A stretch of DNA of 64,000 nt from Diphasiastrum complanatum (lineage: Eukaryota; Streptophyta; Lycopodiopsida; Lycopodiales; Lycopodiaceae), in the NCBI GenBank assembly GCA_029204225.1, contig CM055100.1, positions 22,817,810-22,881,809 of the forward strand. Reading direction: 5' to 3'. This document shows, piece after piece, positions 20,602-30,469 of this stretch. The notes beneath the pieces were generated by a model. That model saw only the letters and a program-made list of their open reading frames with translations, searched no databases and was not told the DNA's origin. Made by a program: the position numbers and the translations under genes. Positions within the stretch are counted from its first letter, which is position 1. The number at the start of each line of letters is the position of its first letter.

Positions 20602-21859
20602 ACTGCTTGAAACTTCTTCTGTAGGCTATAAAGTGTATGCCGGAGCCAACCGTGATGTCAGAAATCAATACTAAAGACCTGTAATTTTTGGCTTACCAGG
20701 CCACCCGCCGCTCTTTTGCCAAATTGAAAGCCAAATTGGCGTCGCTTTTCGAAATGCTTCTCGTCACTAACTCCCAGCTACCTGCCCAGTGGAATGGTGA
20801 AATCACTTCTGGTGCATTCCGAACACTTCCTCCGTGGCAATCACTCTGTTTTGCTGTACCGTACTTGTAGGTACAGTCAGGGTGCCCTTCGTTTGGAGGC
20901 TATAGCCTTTCGTTTGGCCAAAATAGGCTAAAGGAGGTGAAAATAAGGGCAATTTTGGTTTTTGAACTGTTTCTTCAGTGTGAAGAAACTTCACCCTTCA
21001 AAAACTTGGGACCCAACAATTTTTTTAGTTTGAAGATTTTTAATGAAGTTGCAATGCGCTTTGCACTTCAGACCCCTTCAGGCTTTTTCACATCAATCCA
21101 ACGGATCCTTTAGATCCAACGACCCACCTGTCGTGTAATAACCATCGTCGATCTGTGTGACTCGAGATCGGACGACTTTCCACGCTTTTGTGCGTTGATC
21201 AAGGGCCTTTGAAGCACCAGGCACTTCAGGCTGCTAACCGACTAGCTGAACTGGGCGCGCGAGGTCCCGCGACCTCTCCTCCTCTTCTCTCTCTCTGCGA
21301 TGGATTTTCCTCTCTCTTCACAGGCTATGGCTGCTCCATGTGGATCGATCTAGCTGCTCTCTTTCTCCACGGCCAGTCGCGGCCTCCTTACTGCTAAGTC
21401 ACACTACCAGGGCGCCCATTCTCGGCAACTTACAACTCTGAAAAAGTCCTCCTACAAAGAGATATCCAAGATTTTGCACTTTGAAACCCTAGCAACTTTG
21501 AAGAGAAGGATATATTGGGCTTTACTCAGGCTTTCTCTGAGCTTTCACTAGCAGCTCCTATCTGGCTGAGGTCGCCCTACAGCAGACAATGTTATGCTTC
21601 AGACCGCTCTTCCAACGGTGTTTGATTGGATTCAAACCAATCACACATGCCAAGCAACCCTTCAGAAGATTTTTCAACTTCACTTTTTTTTTTTTTGCTT
21701 GCCCTCTGATTCAGCTGACAATCCCCTGTCTCTGAATCTTCTTACAGTTTTTGAGCTATTCCACGAATCTCCATAGACTCGGTTTTGTGCTTCCTAGCCA
21801 ACAAACCATCGTAAATTTGCAGCTCTCTGTTCTTGTCCGGTGATTCAAGCCACCAAGGG
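20602..21859 (-). other. Long leader of the minus-strand copia element
   Basis: About 1.26 kb separate the primer site from the gag ATG, unusually long. The part at 21120-21420 is GC- and CpG-richer than the surroundings and carries a GCGCGCGAGG block. No open frame has recognisable similarity. It could be captured host sequence, but I see no proof of that. Confidence 0.5.
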
Positions 21860-21871
21860 GCTCTGATACCA
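21860..21871 (-). other. Primer-binding site (initiator tRNA-Met type)
   Basis: Minus-strand TGGTATCAGAGC follows the LTR end TTAACT without a spacer. This fixes the LTR terminus as CT. Confidence 0.9.
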
Positions 21872-22119
21872 AGTTAAAAAAACACAGTTTAAACACTCGA
21901 CCGGATCAATCACCACAGCACAACGTCAAGTGCAACAAGACAACAGAATTGCTCTCCTCAAACTGTATATTCAACTAATAAGTAAGTACAAAGATAAGTT
22001 GCTTAAAAGTACTCAAAGGGCTCGTAAAAGAAAGATGGTCCGATAACTCTAGAACTAAGCACACGTGGTGTCGTCGAAATAAGAAAGCACTGCATAAGTC
22101 AATCATTGCTATTTCAAAT
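21872..22119 (-). repeat. 5' LTR of the minus-strand copia element
   Basis: This 248-bp copy matches 16191-16434, with about 14 mismatches (mostly transitions) and a 4-base AAGT duplication. Its outer end reads ATTTGAAATAGC against AGTTAAAATAGC in the 3' copy, so the first bases have mutated. Confidence 0.9.
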
Positions 22120-22510
22120 AGTAGCCGTGTTGTCATCATCCATCGAAGACACTTGATCTAGCCACACTCTCCAAAGCAAGGGAAACGTGGGATACTTTAC
22201 TGACAAGATTTCAAACAAAATCAAGAAGCCAAATTATGCTTCTTGAAGATCAGCTGACCAATCTGAGATGGGATGGTGATGACCTCACCTCCTTCATCAG
22301 AATAATGAAGGACTTGTTCTTCTCGCTACACAATTCCGGAGTAGAGAATGCAGTCTCAGCAGAGAAGCAACTCACATACCTGCTGGGAACCCTACCAAGA
22401 TCGTTTCAAACGACCTGAACACTACTTGCTAAAGATCCACATATGCTCCTTGAGAAGGCTGTAATCGAGATTAGAGAAGAGGTGGAAGCCCATGAACACC
22501 TTGATTGTTA
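22120..22510 (+). pseudogene. copia gag, 3' part after the nested insertion
   Basis: It starts with the repeated AGTAG and continues the interrupted gag of 15993: LSSSIEDT, LATLSKARETWDTLLTRFQT, then MLLEDQLTNLRWDGDDLTSF and AEKQLTYLLGTLPRSFQTT before a TGA, followed by IEIREEVEAHEHLD. The match to the gag at 63.6-64.0 kb continues throughout. After about 22510 the copia sequence stops and Helitron-like sequence begins; protease and pol are absent. Confidence 0.88.
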
Positions 22511-22969
22511 TGTCCATGTCCTGTACAAGGGAATTGGAATTTGTCACCCTCAGCAGTTTGTTGAAATGAATCTGTTGGTGGTGCGAGAGGAGTGGCGGTG
22601 GTGGGGAGAGGTGTGACAATGGACATTTTGAAAGAAGGAATGATACGAACTGAAGGAAACTGAAGTGTGGTGTCGAGGATGGAGAGAGATTGAGGAGGTG
22701 TGAGGTTAATGATTTTCATCCAATCGAGGGTGTCAGGGGATAATTGCGAATTGAGAGGATTTATGTTGAGAAGTGGAGTGGAAGTGGATGCAAGAGGTAT
22801 GGAAGATGCGTGGTGATGGAAGGTGTGGAAGAAGCGAGAACGACTGCGGAAGGTGGAGGAATGGGGGTGATAGAAATATAGGTGGTGGCAGCAGATATCT
22901 TTATATATATAAATAAATACACACACAAGCACCCGCACGCACCCGCCATCGGCGGGCACACTTTACTAG
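22511..22969 (+). mobile_element. Helitron 3' end (element 1), 5' end undefined
   Basis: The 3' end has the hairpin CCCGCC-ATC-GGCGGG (22942-22956), nine bases, then CTAG (22966-22969) followed by T: the Helitron 3' signature of a GC hairpin just before CTRR and insertion ahead of T. I could not find the 5' TC end. A 162-codon minus-strand frame runs through most of the segment (22471-22959), but its Ser/Pro/His-rich product is not recognised. Confidence 0.65.
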
Positions 22970-22977
22970 TATATATA

Positions 22978-23194
22978 TCTATATAGTATGAAACTATTTT
23001 AGATAGAGAATGTGTGTTTTGCAGTAAAAAATGTCACGCCATGCCCACGGAACATGTCACCAATGTGCAAAAGGAAAGCTAAATAGGTTTTAAAAAACTG
23101 GTTAAAAAAACACAGCCTCCAAAATATTTAAACACTTTTTGTGAGTAGGTGTGTAAGTGCCCATTGCCCGTCATCGACGGGCACAAGCAACTAG
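22978..23194 (+). mobile_element. Small non-autonomous Helitron (element 2)
   Basis: It starts TCTATATAGTATG after an A and ends with hairpin GCCCGTC-ATC-GACGGGC (23166-23182), eight bases, CTAG (23191-23194), then T. Its last 28 bases differ from element 1 at about seven positions, so both belong to one family. The two sit in tandem, eight bases apart, in TA-rich sequence, matching the Helitron preference for inserting between A and T. Confidence 0.72.
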
Positions 23195-23196
23195 TA

Positions 23197-23266
<70 letters not shown>
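23197..23266 (+). repeat. Compound (TA)n(GT)n microsatellite
   Basis: TA dinucleotides to about 23235, then GT to 23266, starting directly at the Helitron insertion point. Confidence 0.95.
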
Positions 23267-23267
<1 letters not shown>

Positions 23268-23585
23268 CCAACCTCGAGCAAATAAGCCTCTTGTACTTGC
23301 TATGAATCTATACACAAACCTACAATTGCCTCTTCTACCACCATTCCTGGGGCACTGATTTCAATAATGTTATGCTGGATTTGAAGATATCCTTCAACAG
23401 GGAAATAAATAAATAAATAAAAATAAAAAACACCCTGGTGCATTTATTTATAAGAAAAAATAGTAAGTACATTGATGAAAAAGATATATACACCCCAAAG
23501 GGGAAGTTGAAACAAAAATAAGCTCAAACAAGAGCGAAAATTGCAGTGAAGTTAAGATTAATCCAGATCCTGGCATTAAAAATAA

Positions 23586-23905
23586 AAGTGCATAAACTAT
23601 GATGATGTCAGTGTGAGTCTACCAACTGACTGCAACAGATCAGAAAAGTGAAGAGGTAGTGAGTCGGCTAATGAAGGGAGATGAGATGTAGCAGACCCAA
23701 CCACCGTCGCCCGTTGTAGAATTGATAGGGCCTGAACACGTTGCAAGGCAATGAAAATACGTTGCTTGAAAGAAGCCACGAGAATAAAAACAAGAAAACC
23801 TTAACGCTCTGCCGCCTGATGAAAACAAGTGCCATAAGTCTCAATTGTCAAGAGAAGGAAAGCATCAGTGGGATGTCTGTCGAAGTAGTTTTTTTCCTTC
23901 TCTTG
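23586..23905 (-). pseudogene. Possible C-terminal fragment of a reverse-transcriptase-bearing ORF
   Basis: A minus-strand frame with one TAA contains FLLLTIETYGTCFHQAAER and later ALSILQRATVVGSATSHLPS before ending SVGRLTLTSS. The ETYG block followed by a Leu/Gln-rich helix and a short Ser-rich tail resembles the C-terminal region after the reverse transcriptase in some non-LTR elements. This is pattern memory, not an alignment. It lies downstream of the TPR gene on the same strand and could instead be an unrelated exon. Confidence 0.25.
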
Positions 23906-25392
23906 TGATTCTTCACTTTCATACTGCAATTCCATCTATCCTATGTAATTGATCAAGTTGCATCACTTGCGAATACATAGATGTATTGACACTTGGGCAT
24001 ATAAGCAAAAAATATTTACTAAATAGGAAATAAAATCTAGAATTATGTGAAAAATTAAATTTCTAATAGAAAAGATTCAGCCCTTCGGTATATGGTATTT
24101 ACAAAGTCATTATATCATTAGCTTGATCTTTAGAAAATGAGCCGACTTCAGATTTCAAGAATTTTTCCAAAATTCTCGGAATCAATAGGTTGGTCTAGAG
24201 GAAACTTACTGATTTCTACACTTGGTACACATCTAACCTCAGTTATAAAGATGTAACAAACAAAAGCGTTGCAAACAAGATTGAGTTGAATGTCAATAAT
24301 TTGATTGATGCATCCTTTCATTGAGGAAACTACTTTCAGACTATAAAATCACACTGTTAACCATTGGCTCATTAAAAATTCCCATACAGAATGTCAGTTC
24401 CACTTGTGCATGCTGTAGATATCTAGAAGGCCAATTGGCCGATTTGTAAGCTCAGTGCTCAAATGTAGCCTGTTGAGTTCTTTCACTAAGATGAAGAGCT
24501 CATTGTCATGGTGATTTTAAATGTCATTATTATGCTTTTGGAGTTTGTACATATGAATAATATGTACCACTCTACATAACCTGCTAGTACACACTGCATT
24601 CAATAAGTTGGGATTTGTGAGAGACTACCACTGAACCAACTTTATCCAAACAAATTCTCACCTTTTACTAGCCAAAATAGGTGCTGCAAATTGGTGAAAC
24701 ACTCAAACCTGATGCACGATACTATTTAGATAGACTGTAATTAGCTTTGCAAACAAAAAGATGAAAACTTCCGCTCACTTGTTTGGCAGATAAGCGCAGA
24801 GCATGTACAGGGGATTGAATGTAGTTAAGTGCAATCCAAACATACATGTACAATGTGCTGCTTTCATTTTGTTCCAGGAACACATATTTCAATACAGGTT
24901 CTCTACAGATGAATATCTTGATAAATAGCAGATATTGTCGCTGATGACTGATGTTCCCCTCATTCTTTACCAATTATATTACTCCAATTTATAACGATAT
25001 AGTTAACGTCCTGCTTTACAAACCCTCATCAATTATTGTAGAAGTGCTGCTAACAACTTTTCATTATCGTTTGTAACAAAGTATGCTAAACTGTAGTACA
25101 AAAACCCATGCATTAGCTTGTAAGTTCATGAACCATCTAAAAATCTATTGCCTGATGTGCTGAATTGCCCATAGCAGTTTCACTATAGAACATTTTACAA
25201 ACAAGTCGGTTAACATGTTTTAGCATTCAGACTTCTGATAAAAGGTAGAACTTTTCACAGCAACACAGCACAATCCTGTTGGACTCTCCATCATGTTCCA
25301 TGCTCCAAAACGCTTTTGAGGTTTTACAATCGATGCTAAATTGGCCATATTCAAATGTTTCAGTCAAGAACCAGCTTGGAAACTTTGACAGT
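23906..25392. other. Region downstream of the TPR gene; 3' UTR and unassigned
   Basis: The first few hundred bases below 25393 should be the 3' UTR of the minus-strand TPR gene. AATAAT-like and TGTAAA-like elements occur near 25030-25200 on the minus strand. I see no other gene. An 83-codon minus frame at 24722-24973 is unsupported. Confidence 0.4.
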
Positions 25393-25450
25393 TCACCTAA
25401 ATAATGGTGGCAAGATTGCATGGAAATCCAAATCAAGTCTCTGAAAGTCT
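25393..25450 (-). CDS. TPR3: TPR gene exon 8, stop TGA
   Basis: It follows TCTTGCAG, completes the Arg codon and encodes [19 protein letters not shown] then TGA. Relatives have RDPEALD...PRLF here, so the exon fits, though the last residues are diverged and short. Confidence 0.78.
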
Positions 25451-25529
25451 CTGCAAGAATCAAGAAACATTATATGTGATCATCCAGCAGCCCAGTTTTA
25501 CTCCTTACATACTCTTTCTTGGCTTGGTA

Positions 25530-25589
<60 letters not shown>

Positions 25590-28500
25590 TTTCCTTGGAA
25601 GTCCATGTTGTGAGGTGAGGCATTTTCTGTGAAACTCTGAGGTAAGAATTCCCCAACCTAGAAGGCCATAATAGGAAACTTAAAGGAAAGGTCAACATTC
25701 GATATTTGAAAAAGTCTGTCCAAACACTGAGGAGTGAGAATTGTCCTTCTTGGTCAAAGCAGAGGCAGTCGCATGAGCAACTTTGGAGACTAGCAGCAAT
25801 ATACGAGGTTTACATAACCACATATACTACTATAATTTCAGGGTAAAAGGAATAAGGTGAACTGGCAGCGAACTGAAGGGAAAAAATTTGATTTGCTATT
25901 GAATTCTTTTGTTTGTGAATTTTTCAGTTCAGAATGTCAGAATTTGTGATACAAATTTTAGATGGAGTTACTAGTCCTACTAGCACTCACACAAAACCAA
26001 GCGTAGAGAGAATTCAAATCATAGAAGAATTGAGCAATTGCTCTAGCTCATTGAAATGAAATGGAACAATTGTGGTGGGGCAAAGACAAAAAGCTAATTG
26101 CTATAATTACTACCTATATTGGGTAAACACCCAAGATGAGTTTCTAAGTGATAAAAGCAAATCCTCTTATAGTAGTAGTGCACCCACCTACATGCATGAC
26201 TAAAAAACGAATTTATCATAAATAATAATGACCTTGAAATATGGCTTACTATAAATAGTAATGGCCCCTAAAAATAGCACGCAAGCATGGCCAAACTATC
26301 ATTAAGGGGTGTCAAATAAACATTAATTTCTAACACTCCCCCTTAATGTTTACTTTGTTATCTATTACTCCTAGAAGTTCTCTAAACTTCTGAAATTTTT
26401 CTTTGCCAAGACCTTTGGTAAAGATATCTGCAACTTGGTCTTCTGTAGGGCTAAACTGTTACTAATCCATTATATTGCCAATCAAATAATTCCATAGGCT
26501 TTATTCGGGCAAGCTACATGCTAATGCCAGTCAACCTATCCAATTTTGTGTTTGTCCCATCTCTTTAATTTTAAAGCCACAACAGTCATAAAAGAAAACT
26601 TTCTAGCTTGTACCTGCAAATATATTTCCCTTTCTCGACTGTACAAGGTACAAACCACAATTGACGTAAAAACGAACTCTCTAGCTGCACAAACAAGCCA
26701 TCCTCTTGACCGTGTTTCCAAGCACGTATCCCTTGGCCATCCCAAACCTGCAAGAATTTTCATCAAGGATTATCATATAAAACTATAACACACAAACAAT
26801 CAATGAGTATTGTACAAAATTCAAACTAGAGAGCGAACAACGAGCACTGTATCACATTTTATATTGCCATACTTGAGTAACATATGAAACTATCACCCAA
26901 TCAATCAATTAACACCACAAAAATTGCTCCAATCCTCTAGGACATGTATTCCTTTGCACCAAGCTTACAGTTTCCTGCTACAAAACTAGCATTGACATGT
27001 AAAGCAGAGAATTTAAGACACTTCTGACATATTTTAATTATCGATGTAGCTCTAAAATCAAAATCATTTCTATATAAGTTATACTGGAACAACATTCCAC
27101 CGCCGGATCGTTCCGGTACACTGGAACGTCCAAAGTCCTTACGAAAAAAAAGACCAAATTTTTTGGTTTGCAACCTGTGGAAACAAGATTAGGAGGTATG
27201 CAAACTAGGAGCAATAGGAAGTTTAGAATGTTAGGTCATCAGTCAAATGTGTAAGCACTTTAGAATTGTCAGCCTCAAATGTGGTTAGAGGGAAATAGGT
27301 TTAAGATCCTTATCATGTTAGGGTAGGTTCAATGCCACTGTATCTTAGAGGATCTAATGCCATGTTGGATGCACAAGCCAGACCTTGCTTTACCTCCAGA
27401 ATTCTGGGAATCTAAGCAGCCAATTGCATGATGTGCATCAAGCATAGATGCATCCTGTACTCTAGAGACATTTTCAAAATCTAGGGAATTCAATTGTACG
27501 CAGCGCATCTATGTCAGCTAAGTGACTCCTCGTCATGCATTCTCAGTGATACCAAAGCCAAAGCTTGCATGTGGAAAATCTAGAATGTTGAAGGAGTGCT
27601 ACCACGAAAGGAAATCAAACCTCATGAGAAACTAAGTTTGTACCTTTGGATTAAGGCTGCACTAATTTCTCGTTCCATATGTGTTACAAAGCACAGTATG
27701 TTGCATGATGTGCAACAAGGTACGACTCGGTAGAAGAATTGCCAACAAGACGTAAAGATCTATGTGCATGGATGCTGGTCCCATAAGTTATAACCATAGA
27801 GTGTAAATGTACAAGGGCCGTTCAACGTTATGCAATGCTTCTTGCGATCTAAAAATGTTGCACAGCAAACTTGGTTCAAATGCAACTACGTTTATAATTT
27901 AGTATTCTTAATACCTAGTAGCTATCGCTATTTTTTTGTAAATCTCTAGAGTTTTCTTTTCTAAAAACATTCAAAAAGAATATCCACAAAATAAAGTTTC
28001 GATCCAGAACGACCACTAAATTTCAAAACGTTCCGGTATGGGAGGCATCTATGATTTCTGTGTACACCTATGTATCAAAAACATAATGTTATCATCATCA
28101 GACATTAAAAATTCTGTGAGATGAACTCCAAAAATATTACTTGCTTTATCATATATTATGTCATATCCAGAGGTGGGAGCTTGTGCCTTGACCAAGGTGG
28201 CACGGGAAACACTATGAACGCTTCAAGGCTTCTTAATTTGAGGAGTTAAATCCTAAATAGTTATCAAAGCAAGGGTGAAAGTGCCCAAAGGTATGTGCTT
28301 AAAGTCAAGGATGTTCAATAGCGAGCTTGCCAGCATACAGAAGCTTTCAAATAGTTTTGAATGGATTAAATGATGAGTATGCTAAATTAGTCCAGTCATG
28401 CCATTCAAGAGAATCGATATCTCCCAAATGTAAGCATGTCCATTCGTAGTGAGGGACACAACAATACACATTCAAAATCATGTGACAAAATTCACTAAAA

Positions 28501-30415
28501 AGTTCTAAATATTATCATAAAAATCCTCTAGCACCATATATAGCTGGTCATGAGAAAAAGTAATCAATCCTAGATTTAGCTTTTGTACATCTCTACACTA
28601 TCTTTAAACTCAAAATGCTTAATGAGTATCAATTTCCTTTTTTTAGATGGATTAACTTTCTTAATCACTTTTAGTATCACTTGCATAAGCAACCTAGTAA
28701 TGTTGCCACGGATTTTATCTAGGTTACTAGTCCTTATCACTTGCATAAACAACCTAGTGATGTTGCTGCAGATTTTATCTAGGTTACTAGTCCTTATTTG
28801 TGTTCTCACCACTATTTTACATGCTTGGTTTGGCGACTACTTATTCTAATTGTCGTGAATTTGGTGATTTGCCTCATTCCATACTCACTACTCGTGATAC
28901 TCATTTTGCTTCTAATTTTTGGAACGAACATATGTGTATTTTTCAAATACAGATTTGTCTGCACATGATCAATCTAAAGTTCTGAATCGTATTTTGAAGG
29001 ATTTTTTTTACGTAATTTGGTCTCACCATGGGATCACTCGTGTTTCACAAAATACAACTATAAGAGCTCTGTCCATGGCAGCACAAGCGTCTCACCCGCT
29101 TCATCGACACAAATATATTCACCCGTTTCTTCCAAGCATTCCTTTCCGTATAATATTCTTGTCAAAAGTTTGAGTGGAAAGTACCTCTCCACCAACACTG
29201 ATTTGACAAATTGAATGAAAGCTATGTTATGTGCCCATGCTTAAGATTGCTAATCCAAACCAATCTCTTGAACTACATGCAAATGCATGTGGAAAAGTCA
29301 TTGTCACAGTTTTCATGCAAGATTGTCATGTGATTGCCTATGTAGTATGAAAGTAGGATGATGAATCCTGCTGAAGGATCTATCCTATCTATGAGCAGGA
29401 GCTTTTGGCCATAGTGCATGCCATAAAGACCTAGAAGCAATATGTATACCTATCAAGCTCTCTGTGCATTCATAAACTACCAAAGTTTCCAAAGAGCCAA
29501 GGAGAGACTTGCTTGCATCAAGCTCAAAGGCTAGATTTATTGGAGAAATTTCATGGTGGCAATCCTATTGCATATGCTTTATCTAGGGTTAAAGCTATGA
29601 CTTGGATTTCTCATGTGGAAAGTAAACTGATGCAGCAGACCAGGGAGAAAACAGCTTTGGATCCAAAGTCCATTGAATGGTTTGAATGACCATAATCGGA
29701 TATCCCTATAAGGTTTAGAGTTGGGACTTTGCTATGTCAACACCATGTTGTGTTCCTATTTAATCCTGGTTTGAAGACAAGGATCATTTAAGAGATGCAT
29801 GGCAATCCTTACTTGGGTCATGTGGGAGAGAATAAGACTTCGGACCTAGTCAAACCACTGTTCGTATGGAAAGGTATGAAAAATGGCAAACTCTTTTGTA
29901 AGGGTGAAAAAAAGGTCTAAGTATCAAAGGTATATCACAAAAGAACTCTTGGTTTGGTTCGTTTCATCCTTTCCCAATACCAAAAAAGAGATAGAAGAGC
30001 ATAAGGATGCATTTGATCACTCATCTTCCACATACGATTAATCAGCATGAGCAACTGTGGCTGATCGTCGACTAACTCAGTAGAATTTGCCAAATTTATC
30101 CCATTGCGAAAGGATGCAATATGGCTAGAGCTTATTTGGAGTTTATATCCCCTACTTTAGTTTACCTACAAAAAATCATCAATCATGGAGATTAGAAATT
30201 TGTTGGTACTTTCTCGCATGATTTCTTCAAGGGTGTTGGAATTGGATTGTAATTCTATATTGGGGATCTCTTCAGACAGATGGGAAATAAAAAAGGGTTG
30301 ACCAAATACTGGAAGATATGTAGACAGCTTACATAGACCAATAGTAGACTCAATAAAAAAGTTTCCTTCCTTTGGAGTTTGCTTATAATGACAGTAGACA
30401 TACTACACACTCTAG

Positions 30416-30469
<54 letters not shown>

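Larger units (their letters stand above)
16191..22119 (-). mobile_element. Full-length minus-strand Ty1/copia element with AG...CT LTR ends
   Basis: The element is bounded by AGTAG duplications (16186-16190 and 22120-22124). In minus-strand order it has a 248-bp LTR, an abutting primer site, a 1.26-kb leader, gag, protease, integrase, reverse transcriptase, RNase H, a polypurine tract and a 244-bp LTR: the Ty1/copia order. The two LTRs differ at about 14 positions plus one 4-base indel by eye, so the insertion is old. Several frameshifts, stops and indels break the polyprotein. Confidence 0.93.

Noticed and set aside
23401-23430. A-rich (AAAT)n as a LINE poly-A tail
   Set aside because: It is on the wrong strand for the minus-strand fragment at 23586-23905, so it is not that element's tail.
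24722-24973. Minus-strand frame beginning near an AG with REPVLK, considered as last TPR exon
   Set aside because: It does not match the expected C-terminus; the exon at 25393-25450 fits both phase and family sequence better and lies closer.
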